This document shows positions 1-5,521 of a DNA stretch of 7,600 nucleotides, piece after piece. The notes below the pieces were generated by a model. That model saw only the letters and a list, made by a program, of their open reading frames with translations. It was not told the DNA's origin and did no database searches. The DNA is from Gammaproteobacteria bacterium (GTDB lineage Bacteria; Pseudomonadota; Gammaproteobacteria; Xanthomonadales; Xanthomonadaceae). The DNA is taken from contig JANYBA010000293.1 in NCBI GenBank assembly GCA_025360985.1, forward strand, positions 1-7,600, in the 5' to 3' direction. Position 1 is the first letter of the stretch. Each line of letters opens with the position of its first letter. Both the position numbers and the translations under genes were made by a program.

Positions 1-327
1 CTTGAGCGTGCTCGACTGGTTCTGCAGCCGGATCACGGCCAGATCCCGCTGCTTCAAGGGCACGTCGAATCGATAGAAGTCGTTCTGGTCGGGCTTGGCG
101 ATCTCGCCGTTGATCGCCGTGCCGATCCCGGCGGCCGCGGCCGCTTCGATGCTGCCTCCCGGCATCGTGACCACCGCTGGCGCTGGCGCCGGCGTGCTGG
201 CGACCATCGCTGGCGTTGGCGCCGCGGTCGTGGTCGGCGGAGTCGAGGCATTGTTTCCGGCCGGCGCCGCGCACGCGGCCAACGCGATGGCCGTCGAGAA
301 GCAGGTGGACTTCTGCAGCATGTTCAT
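1..327 (-). CDS. Partial lipoprotein with PPC-like domain start (C-terminus outside window)
   Basis: This reading frame has no stop before the window edge, so only the first 109 residues are visible. It begins MNMLQKSTCF and has a short hydrophobic stretch ending in a lipobox, L16-A17-A18-C19, so it is predicted to be exported and lipidated at Cys19. Ala at +2 suggests outer-membrane sorting rather than inner-membrane retention. Residues 20-57 form a Pro/Thr/Ala-rich linker. From about residue 68 the pattern G-x-I-x-x-x-D-x-x-D-F-Y-R-F, followed by a strand and R-L-x-N-x-S-x-x-L, resembles the first half of bacterial pre-peptidase C-terminal (PPC)-like beta-sandwich domains. The start at 327 is backed by a strong Shine-Dalgarno site (GGAGAAGG). 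The gene lies 42 bp downstream of the GFA gene on the same strand, so co-transcription is likely. The function of the missing part is unknown. Confidence 0.75.
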   Translation of the reverse strand, partial: MNMLQKSTCFSTAIALAACAAPAGNNASTPPTTTAAPTPAMVASTPAPAPAVVTMPGGSIEAAAAAGIGTAINGEIAKPDQNDFYRFDVPLKQRDLAVIRLQNQSSTLK

Positions 328-329
328 GG

Positions 330-337
330 CCTTCTCC
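330..337 (-). promoter_or_regulatory. Shine-Dalgarno site of the minus-strand lipoprotein
   Basis: Read on the minus strand this is GGAGAAGG. GGAG ends six bases before the ATG at 327. It favours 327 over the in-frame ATG two codons further in (321). Confidence 0.65.
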
Positions 338-369
338 AGTCGGTTGATCCCGGCGCCTGCTGCGTTCGT

Positions 370-795
370 CTATGCCGGCAGCGTGATGCCCGAGCCGCCC
401 ATTTCCGCCGGCATGTCCTTCATCTTGGTGACGTCGTCATGGATGCGAAGCACGGTTTCCTGGTAGTGCACGTGCACGCCGGGACTGAACTCGAGCGAGG
501 GCAGCATTGCCGCGTAGACGTCGACCAGGCCCATGCCCGGATGGTCGGTGAACAAGTGGCCACCGCAGGTCTTGCACCATTTACGGGTGCTGCCCGGGGT
601 CTTGTTGTACGAGCCGATGTTGTCGGCGCCCTGGGTGATCTTCAACGCATCGGGTTGCCACAGGCTGAAGGCGTTGACCGGCCCGGCCGACCAGTGCCGG
701 CAGGACCGGCAATGGCAATAGCCCATCGCCGCCGGTTCGCCGCTGACGGTGAATTGCACCGCACCGCAAAAACACTGTCCTGAATGCGTCGTCAT
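370..795 (-). CDS. GFA-family (glutathione-dependent formaldehyde-activating enzyme/CENP-V fold) zinc-binding protein
   Basis: This 141-residue protein has the full GFA-family cysteine pattern: C8-x-C10-G near the start, the cluster Y26-C27-H28-C29-x-x-C32, and C74-x-x-C77-G-G after the conserved R-K-W. Family members bind zinc through these cysteines. The founder, Gfa of Paracoccus, was linked to S-hydroxymethylglutathione formation from formaldehyde, but most homologues have no proven substrate, so the family call is firm and the reaction is not. The length is typical. There is no signal peptide, so it is expected to be cytoplasmic. The ATG at 795 has only a weak GAAG upstream, but the C-x-C-G motif lies just inside it, as is usual for the family. 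It is divergent from the discoidin-like gene and heads a likely two-gene unit with the lipoprotein at 327. Confidence 0.9.
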   Translation of the reverse strand: MTTHSGQCFCGAVQFTVSGEPAAMGYCHCRSCRHWSAGPVNAFSLWQPDALKITQGADNIGSYNKTPGSTRKWCKTCGGHLFTDHPGMGLVDVYAAMLPSLEFSPGVHVHYQETVLRIHDDVTKMKDMPAEMGGSGITLPA

Positions 796-825
796 GGCTT
801 GACTTCAACGTCGGTCGGGAACGAA

Positions 826-855
826 AGTCTACGCCAGCGCCAGTCGCTGCAACAA
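826..855 (-). promoter_or_regulatory. Possible sigma70-type promoter for the GFA gene
   Basis: On the minus strand a TTGTTG (850-855) lies 18 bp before TAGACT (826-831). TAGACT matches four of six -10 consensus bases. Transcription would start about 25 bases upstream of the ATG at 795. The -35 match is only three of six, so this is a weak prediction from spacing and position. The rest of the 796-925 gap shows no clear operator or terminator. Confidence 0.25.
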
Positions 856-925
856 CGATTGCCATCCCCGCGGGGTGGTTCGATACTGCGGCCGGTTCCA
901 CCGCAACCCCGGGAGTCGCGCCAGC

Positions 926-1681
926 ATGCACGCGGTCGCCGACATCGACCTGGCCTCCTACGCCAACGGCGCCTGGATCGTCGTGAAGCCCGTCGAATCC
1001 GATCCGGCCCATTCCTCGTTCTGGCTGTTCGATGGCGACCCGCGCACCAGCTGGGTCGCGCCCAAGGGCGAGACGGCACCGCAACCATTGGTGATCGCCC
1101 TGCCGGCGCGATCGCGCGTACGCGAACTCGAATTCGCTGCCGGCGCCGCTGGCGCAAATGTGCTCGTCGAAATGTCCGGCGCCGGTCCCAATCGTGGCTT
1201 CAGGACGATCGCCGCCGTCACGCTCGAAGGCGGTCGCGCCGGGCAGCGCTTCGCCATCGCCAAGCCGATGCCAGGACGTTGGCTGCGATTGACGATCCGC
1301 AGCTCGGGCGAGTCGATCGAACTTTCCGACATCCATGCCTGGGGCCAATTGCTCGCGCAGGCTGCCGTCCCGAACCTGTCCGGAACCTATGCCAGCAACT
1401 ACGGCAATGTCCACCTTCGCCAGGACGGACAATCGGTGACCGGTTGCTACGAATTCGAAGGCGGCCTGGTCAGCCAGGGCCGCGTCGACGGGCGCGTCCT
1501 CCACTTCGACTGGGTTCAACCCGGCCCACGCGGCCCCGCGACATTTTCGTTCTCGCCCGACCGCGGCGAATTTGCCGGGTTGTGGTGGTACGAAGGCAAG
1601 ACCGGGCAACCCGGCGGCCTGTGGACCGGCAAGAAGACCAGCGCCGAGGTCGGCGGCTGCGAGCATTGGCACGGCAACTGA
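926..1681 (+). CDS. Discoidin-like (F5/8 C-type) plus small beta-barrel protein, hypothetical
   Basis: From the ATG at 926 this gives 251 residues. GGGAG at 911-915, ten bases upstream, could serve as ribosome site. A GTG at 875 in the same frame would add 17 residues (MVRYCGRFHRN...) that look non-coding. Residues 6-140 resemble a galactose-binding/discoidin-like sandwich: DLASYANGA, then FDGD-x-R-T-S-W, a central strand pair, and a closing segment R-W-L-R-L-T-I followed by I-E-L-S-D-I. Residues 150-240 form a separate Gly/Trp-rich antiparallel domain (LSGTYASNYG, VTGCYEFEGG, FAGLWWYEG, GGLWTGKK) of the small barrel type often seen in envelope proteins. C174 and C245 could form a disulfide, which would suit export. 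No hydrophobic signal peptide is seen in this frame, so the 5' end may be lost or mis-assigned. No enzyme motif is recognised. The nearest plus-strand gene follows 100 bp later. Confidence 0.65.
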   Translation: MHAVADIDLASYANGAWIVVKPVESDPAHSSFWLFDGDPRTSWVAPKGETAPQPLVIALPARSRVRELEFAAGAAGANVLVEMSGAGPNRGFRTIAAVTLEGGRAGQRFAIAKPMPGRWLRLTIRSSGESIELSDIHAWGQLLAQAAVPNLSGTYASNYGNVHLRQDGQSVTGCYEFEGGLVSQGRVDGRVLHFDWVQPGPRGPATFSFSPDRGEFAGLWWYEGKTGQPGGLWTGKKTSAEVGGCEHWHGN

Positions 1682-1693
1682 ACTGCAGCCGCC
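1652..1693 (+). repeat. Perfect 9-bp inverted repeat across the stop codon
   Basis: GGCGGCTGC at 1652-1660 pairs perfectly with GCAGCCGCC at 1685-1693 around a 24-base loop that contains the TGA at 1679-1681. A run of only four T follows at 1711-1714. This could be a weak transcript-end stem-loop, but it lacks the adjacent U-tract of a classical intrinsic terminator. Confidence 0.3.
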
Positions 1694-1754
1694 CCACTCG
1701 CCTTGCAACCTTTTCGCGCGCTCCGTCATCCCTGGTAAGGGAATTTGCCGTGGG

Positions 1755-1767
1755 CCACGAATCGTGG
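1755..1767. repeat. 13-bp palindrome, possible operator
   Basis: CCACGAATCGTGG consists of two perfect 6-bp arms around a single central base. It is too tight for a stable hairpin, so if meaningful it would be a protein-binding site. It lies 14 bp before the ATG of the DUF3606-like gene and overlaps an alternative in-frame GTG (1764). Confidence 0.25.
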
Positions 1768-1781
1768 ACAGTCCCGTGCCG

Positions 1782-1988
1782 ATGCGGGCGCCAAGCCATT
1801 ACCTGAGGGTCGACCTGCGCGATCCCGCGGAGGCTGAGTATTGGCAGGTCGTGCTGGACGCGCCCAGGCAATCCATCGAGCAGGCGCTGGCGACGGTTGG
1901 CGCAGATGCGCTGGACGTTCGCGATTACTTGCGTCGGCCGCCCATCGTGAACGAGCGACCACGCCAGCCGCGGGGTTCGTGCGACTAG
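1782..1988 (+). CDS. DUF3606-like small protein
   Basis: This 68-residue protein matches the pattern of DUF3606 proteins, which are about 60 residues long and of unknown function: an acidic start with a short strand (LRVDLRD), E19-Y20-W21, a first helix through the L-x-A-P segment, A35-x-x-x-V39-G40, then A43-x-x-V46-x-x-Y49-L50. The C-terminal tail (residues 51-68) is Pro/Arg-rich and not part of the core. The ATG at 1782 is preferred because the domain begins soon after. GTG codons at 1776 and 1764 are in frame too, and none of the three has a good Shine-Dalgarno site, so the start is uncertain. There is no signal peptide, so it is expected to be cytoplasmic. Adjacent genes give no hint to its role. 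Confidence 0.6.
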   Translation: MRAPSHYLRVDLRDPAEAEYWQVVLDAPRQSIEQALATVGADALDVRDYLRRPPIVNERPRQPRGSCD

Positions 1989-2001
1989 CGGGCGACGAGG
2001 C

Positions 2002-2007
2002 TATGAT
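2002..2007 (+). promoter_or_regulatory. Possible -10 box for the propeller lipoprotein
   Basis: TATGAT matches five of six bases of TATAAT. It would place a transcript start near 2014, about 22 bases before the chosen ATG at 2036. No good -35 hexamer is seen 16-18 bp upstream. The box contains the alternative ATG at 2003, so if the promoter is real that ATG is not transcribed. Confidence 0.3.
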
Positions 2008-2035
2008 CCGGATTCCCTTCCGGCCGGGCCGCGCC

Positions 2036-3100
2036 ATGAAATGTTTCGCAACGTCCATCCTCGTCGCCGCGCTGGCGCTTCTGGCGGCCTGCGCGCATTC
2101 GCCGGCGGCTTCGACCGCGTCGACAGTGTCGACCGCATCGATCGCATCGACGTATCGCGTTGAGCGGCAATTCGCCATCGGTGGAGCCGGCCGCTGGGAC
2201 CTGCTGGCGGTCGACAGCGTCCGCCACCACCTGTTCCTGAGCCGCAGCGACCACATCGATATCGTCGACTCCCGAAGCGGCGAACGGGTCGGAACACTGG
2301 CCGGCACCGACGGCGTGCATGGCATCGCCATCGCGCCCAACTTGATGCGCGGCTATGCGACCAACGGTGGCAGCAACACGGTCACCGAGTTCGACCTCGC
2401 CAGCTTTGTGCGCATCCGCGACATCCCGGTCAATGGCCGTTCGCCCGATTCATTGTTGTTCGACGCCGGCTCGGGTCGCCTGTTCGTGTTCAACGCCGGT
2501 AGCAACAATGCCTCGGTGATCGATGCGGCCGCCGGCCGGGAAATCGCCAGCATCGCCTTTGAAGGCAACCCGGAACTGCCCGCCGACGACGGTCGCGGAC
2601 ACATCTTCGTCAACATCGAGGACAAGGCCCAGTTGGTCAGGATCGACGCCATGACTATGAAGATCCTCGACACCTGGTCGCTGTCCGGTTGCGAGGAACC
2701 GACCGGCCTGGCGCTCGACGTCGAACACGCGCGGCTGTTCTCGACCTGCCAGAACCAGGTCGCGATCGTCACCGACGCCGGCGATGGCCGCCTGGTCGCG
2801 CGCGTCGCGATTGGCGAGGGCCCGGATGGCGCCGAGTTCGATGGCGAGCGGCAACTCGCCTTCATTCCCGGCGGACGGCCCGGATCGCTGACCATCGTGC
2901 ACGAGGACGACCCGGAACATTTCCGGGTGGTGCAGACCCTGGCCACGCAGGCCAGCGCGCGCACCATCGCGCTCGATCCGGGATCGCATCGCTTGTACCT
3001 GCCGGCAGCGCGCTTCGGGCCGAAGCCGCCAGACGGCAAGGAACGAGCGCCGATGGTGGTCGACAGTTTTACCGTGATCGTCGTCGGCGACGGTCGCTAG
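2036..3100 (+). CDS. YncE-like (YVTN-type) beta-propeller lipoprotein
   Basis: This is a 354-residue protein with a signal peptide (MKCF plus a hydrophobic stretch) ending in the lipobox L16-A17-A18-C19. It is therefore predicted to be lipid-anchored, probably in the outer membrane since residue +2 is Ala. A Ser/Thr linker made of 3-residue repeats spans residues 26-39. The rest consists of repeated four-strand blades: WDLLAVDSVRHHLFLS, GIAIAPNLMRGYATNGGSN, PDSLLFDAGSGRLFVFN, GRGHIFVNIEDKAQLVRID, CEEPTGLALDVEHARLFSTC and later copies. These are typical of YncE-family seven-bladed propellers, which act in the periplasm with mostly unknown ligands. The V-N-I-E-D-K segment and the Cys pair in CEEPTG/STCQN are family hallmarks. 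An in-frame ATG at 2003 would add 11 basic residues; its GAGG is only two bases away, so 2036 is preferred. No catalytic motif is seen. Confidence 0.85.
   Translation: MKCFATSILVAALALLAACAHSPAASTASTVSTASIASTYRVERQFAIGGAGRWDLLAVDSVRHHLFLSRSDHIDIVDSRSGERVGTLAGTDGVHGIAIAPNLMRGYATNGGSNTVTEFDLASFVRIRDIPVNGRSPDSLLFDAGSGRLFVFNAGSNNASVIDAAAGREIASIAFEGNPELPADDGRGHIFVNIEDKAQLVRIDAMTMKILDTWSLSGCEEPTGLALDVEHARLFSTCQNQVAIVTDAGDGRLVARVAIGEGPDGAEFDGERQLAFIPGGRPGSLTIVHEDDPEHFRVVQTLATQASARTIALDPGSHRLYLPAARFGPKPPDGKERAPMVVDSFTVIVVGDGR
2111..2152 (+). repeat. Tandem 9-bp repeat coding a Ser-Thr-Ala linker
   Basis: Four units of the TCGACCGCG type (2111, 2120, 2129, 2138) plus a partial fifth encode STA/STV/STA/SIA/ST directly after the lipidated N-terminus. 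The units differ at one to three bases. It is a low-complexity spacer that could vary in copy number by slippage. Confidence 0.6.
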
Positions 3101-3132
3101 ACCGGGCGTCGGGCCTGCTAGCATTGCCCGGT
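3101..3132 (+). repeat. 7-bp inverted repeat after the propeller gene
   Basis: ACCGGGC (3101-3107), immediately after the stop codon, pairs with GCCCGGT (3126-3132) across an 18-base loop that itself holds the palindrome TGCTAGCA (3116-3123). No U-tract follows, so a terminator role is doubtful. TAGCAT at 3119-3124 inside the loop is a weak -10-like hexamer that could serve the transporter gene. Confidence 0.3.
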
Positions 3133-3159
3133 GACGCCGCGAGGGGAATCGCGGCCGCC

Positions 3160-3167
3160 AGGAAGGA
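3160..3167 (+). promoter_or_regulatory. Shine-Dalgarno site setting the transporter start
   Basis: AGGAAGGA ends five bases before the ATG at 3173. It decides against an in-frame GTG at 3131, which would add a charged 14-residue leader and has no such site. Confidence 0.7.
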
Positions 3168-3172
3168 ACACC

Positions 3173-4474
3173 ATGCTCGGATTGTCGCGTTACCAATGGG
3201 CGGTGCTGTTCGCCGCGTGGCTGGGCTGGGGTTTCGATGTTTTCGACGGCTTGCTCTTCAACTACGTCGCGCCGAACTGCGTGCCGACCCTGTTGCACCT
3301 GACCATCGGTTCGCCGGAAGCGAAAAGCGCGACGCTTTACTGGAACGGACTGCTGACCTCGGTGCTCTTGCTCGGCTGGGCGGTCGGCGGCGTGCTGTTC
3401 GGTTACCTGGGCGACCGCATCGGCCGCACCAAGACCTTGCTCCTGACCATGCTGCTCTACGCCTTCGGCACCGCCGCCTGCGCTCTGGCGCCGAACATCT
3501 GGGTGCTGGCCTTGTGCCGGGTGATCGCGGCGCTGGGCATCGGCGGCGAATGGGCCGCGGGCGCGTCGATGGTGGCCGAAGTGGTGCCGGAAAAACGCCG
3601 GGTCGAAGCCGGCGCCCTGCTCTACACCGCCGCGCCGATGGGCCTGTTCCTGGCGACCTACGTGAATTTCTGGGTCGCCGGCGACTGGATGAAAGACTCG
3701 CCCGAGACGTCCTGGCGTTACGTCTTCCTGTTCGGCCTGATTCCCGCCGCGGTCGCCTTCGTCGTTCGCCTGTTCCTGAAGGAACCCGAGCGCTGGCAGA
3801 AGGCGGTCGAGAACGCGGCGCCGGCGCGCCTGCGGGAGATCTTCGCGCCCGAGCACCGGCGCGCGACCCTGTGTGGCGTGGCCATGGCGGTGGTCGCGCT
3901 GATCTGCTGGTGGAGCTGCAATGCCTTCATCCCGACCGTCGCCAGCGGCCTGGCGCAGTCGACCGCCGCGGCGCAGGGGCTGGACAAGAGCGCCACCCTG
4001 GCGCTGGTCGAAGCCTGGAAATTCAAGGCGACCTTCTGGTTCAACTGCGGTGGCCTGCTCGGCACCCTGCTGACCATCCCGATTGCGAAGATGCTGGGCC
4101 GCCGGCCGCTGTTCCTGATTTATTTCACGGCCGCGGCGGCATCGCTGTTCGCGACCTTCGGCCTGGACCTGGAACCGCTGACGCGCCTGACCATGTACTT
4201 CTGCATCGGACTGTCGATCTTCGGCGTGTTCGGCAGCTTCACTTATTACCTGCCGGAATTGTTCCCGACCCGGTTGCGCGCCACCGGCGCCGGCTTTTGC
4301 TACAACATCGGCCGGGTGATCGCTTCGATCGGCCCGTTCGTGGTCGGCGCCATCGCCGCCCGCGGCGCCTCGTCCACCATCTCGACGCTGTTCTACCTTG
4401 GCTTCGTGCCGCTGGCGGGGCTGTTGCTGCTGCCCTTGGTGATCGAGACCCGGGACCAGGTGCTGGCGGATTGA
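3173..4474 (+). CDS. MFS transporter, sugar/organic acid:H+ symporter type
   Basis: This 433-residue protein has about twelve hydrophobic segments, the usual size for the major facilitator superfamily. TM1 carries G-W-G-F-D22-V-F-D25-G. The loop after TM2 has the signature G77-Y-L-G-D81-R-I-G-R85-T-K, and TM4 holds R116-x-x-x-A-L-G-I-G-G-E126-W. The combination of an acidic TM1 and G-I-G-G-E-W is typical of the AAHS/SHS/MHS branches, which move aromatic acids, sialic acid or other metabolites with protons. A second signature copy (K-M-L-G-R-R-P) opens the C-terminal half, and PELFPTRLRATGAG is the usual late motif. The substrate cannot be read from sequence. The stop codon overlaps the start of the catalase-like gene, suggesting the two are made together. 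It begins 72 bp after the propeller gene, so that lipoprotein may share the transcript. Confidence 0.9.
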   Translation: MLGLSRYQWAVLFAAWLGWGFDVFDGLLFNYVAPNCVPTLLHLTIGSPEAKSATLYWNGLLTSVLLLGWAVGGVLFGYLGDRIGRTKTLLLTMLLYAFGTAACALAPNIWVLALCRVIAALGIGGEWAAGASMVAEVVPEKRRVEAGALLYTAAPMGLFLATYVNFWVAGDWMKDSPETSWRYVFLFGLIPAAVAFVVRLFLKEPERWQKAVENAAPARLREIFAPEHRRATLCGVAMAVVALICWWSCNAFIPTVASGLAQSTAAAQGLDKSATLALVEAWKFKATFWFNCGGLLGTLLTIPIAKMLGRRPLFLIYFTAAAASLFATFGLDLEPLTRLTMYFCIGLSIFGVFGSFTYYLPELFPTRLRATGAGFCYNIGRVIASIGPFVVGAIAARGASSTISTLFYLGFVPLAGLLLLPLVIETRDQVLAD

Positions 4475-5454
4475 ACGCCTCCTTCGAAAGACACGAGCCG
4501 AACGAAGCCGCGCTGATCGCGGAGATGACCGACATCCTGCGCCGGAAGATGGAGCGCGACTACGCGCAGGGCGGCACCCGCCGCGATGCCCACCCGAAAA
4601 CGGTGGCACTCCTGCGCGGTACCCTGGAAATCGAAGCCGAACTGCCGGACGAATTGCGGATCGGCGTGTTTGCGTCGCCGGAGATCTACGATTGCTGGGT
4701 TCGGGTCTCGAACGCCAGCGGCAAGGTCCAGTCGGACGCGGTACCCGACGCCCGCGGCATCGCCATCAAGCTGATGGCGCATGGCGGCGACGGCAGCGCC
4801 AACGACACGCCGCTCGGCCAGGATTTCATCCTGCTAAATACGCCGGTGATGCCGCTGGGCACGGTCGCGCTGTTCCGCGACGCGGTTTACTACGCCATCG
4901 AAAGCTCGCCGTTGTTGCTGGCCGGAAAACTGCTGCTCACCGGCAACGCCGGCGTGCTGCTCGGCCTGGCGGGGCTGCGCGGCACGCCATCCTCGCCGCT
5001 CGACATCCGCTATTGGAGCACCACGCCCTATCGACTGGGTCCCGACCAGGCAGTCAAGTATTCATTGCAACCCACCTCGAAGCACCGCAGTCGGAAACCG
5101 AGCAAGCCGGGGCCGTCGTACCTTAGCGACGCCATGCAGGCGCATCTGTTCAGCCACGTGGCGACATTCGATCTTTGCGTGCAACTGCACAAGGACGGCA
5201 TGGCGATCGAAGATGCTGCCCAGCGTTGGGACGAACGAAAATCGCCGTTCCTGAAAGTCGCGAGCCTGCACCTGCCGACGCAATCGTTCCGAAAACCCGA
5301 GCGCGAAGCGCTGGCCGAAACGCTGTCGTTCTCGCCCGGCCACGCCCTGCCCGAGCATGCACCGCTGGGCGGGCTCAATCGCGCGCGCAGCAAGATCTAC
5401 CAGGAGCTGTCCAAATTCCGCCACCAGCGCGACAAGCGCCAGGACCTCGCCTAG
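4471..5454 (+). CDS. Short catalase-family heme protein
   Basis: From a TTG overlapping the transporter stop (TTGA, four bases) this reads 327 residues. Homologous pattern (P-N-E-x-x-L-I-x-E) begins just after it, so the later ATG at 4525 would cut the domain. Key catalase residues are present in order: R38-x-x-H41 (distal His), R78-V-S80-N (distal Ser), P92-D-A-R-G-I-A-I-K, Q117-D-F with N123-T-P (distal Asn), and near the C-terminus R306-x-x-x-Y310, matching the proximal tyrosine heme-ligand motif. It is much shorter than ordinary catalases (about 480 or more) and lacks their C-terminal part. It belongs to the small group annotated as catalase family or catalase-like, whose activity is often peroxidase-like or unknown. 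Residues 145-169 are strikingly hydrophobic (LLLAGKLLLTG then VLLGLAGL), so membrane contact is possible. There is no signal peptide. Coupling to the transporter suggests a shared task. Confidence 0.85.
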   Translation: MNASFERHEPNEAALIAEMTDILRRKMERDYAQGGTRRDAHPKTVALLRGTLEIEAELPDELRIGVFASPEIYDCWVRVSNASGKVQSDAVPDARGIAIKLMAHGGDGSANDTPLGQDFILLNTPVMPLGTVALFRDAVYYAIESSPLLLAGKLLLTGNAGVLLGLAGLRGTPSSPLDIRYWSTTPYRLGPDQAVKYSLQPTSKHRSRKPSKPGPSYLSDAMQAHLFSHVATFDLCVQLHKDGMAIEDAAQRWDERKSPFLKVASLHLPTQSFRKPEREALAETLSFSPGHALPEHAPLGGLNRARSKIYQELSKFRHQRDKRQDLA

Positions 5455-5510
5455 GACCCGTTGCGCCTTCGTTCATGGGCGCGCGTGGAGACTTTCGCAA
5501 GCACGTATCC

Positions 5511-5516
5511 AGGAGA
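5511..5516 (+). promoter_or_regulatory. Shine-Dalgarno site of the DUF6600 gene
   Basis: AGGAGA ends five bases before the ATG at 5522 and fixes that start. The 67-bp gap behind the catalase-like gene shows no convincing terminator or promoter, so read-through from the upstream genes is possible. Confidence 0.7.
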
Positions 5517-5521
5517 CCGCC

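Noticed and set aside
95..466. Plus-strand open frame with Ala/Gly/Val-rich sequence that looks like a membrane protein
   Set aside because: It lies opposite the lipoprotein and GFA genes, whose cysteine motifs, lipobox and ribosome site are far stronger evidence. Its composition is the complement of their Ala/Pro codons.
799..804. TTGACT as a -35 box for the discoidin-like gene
   Set aside because: No -10-like hexamer occurs at 16-18 bp spacing downstream.
581..1729. Long minus-strand open frame of 382 codons
   Set aside because: It spans the divergent gap and overlaps both the GFA gene and the discoidin-like gene. It has no recognisable domain and is an artefact of high GC content.
2689..4470. 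Apparent long in-frame extension upstream of the catalase-like protein
   Set aside because: The extension runs in the wrong frame through the propeller and transporter genes and is Arg/Ala-rich noise. The catalase homology starts only after 4471.
2450..4609. Minus-strand open frame of 719 codons
   Set aside because: It is opposite the propeller and transporter genes, is rich in Arg/Gln/Gly/His and has no family pattern. It is the complement of real coding sequence.
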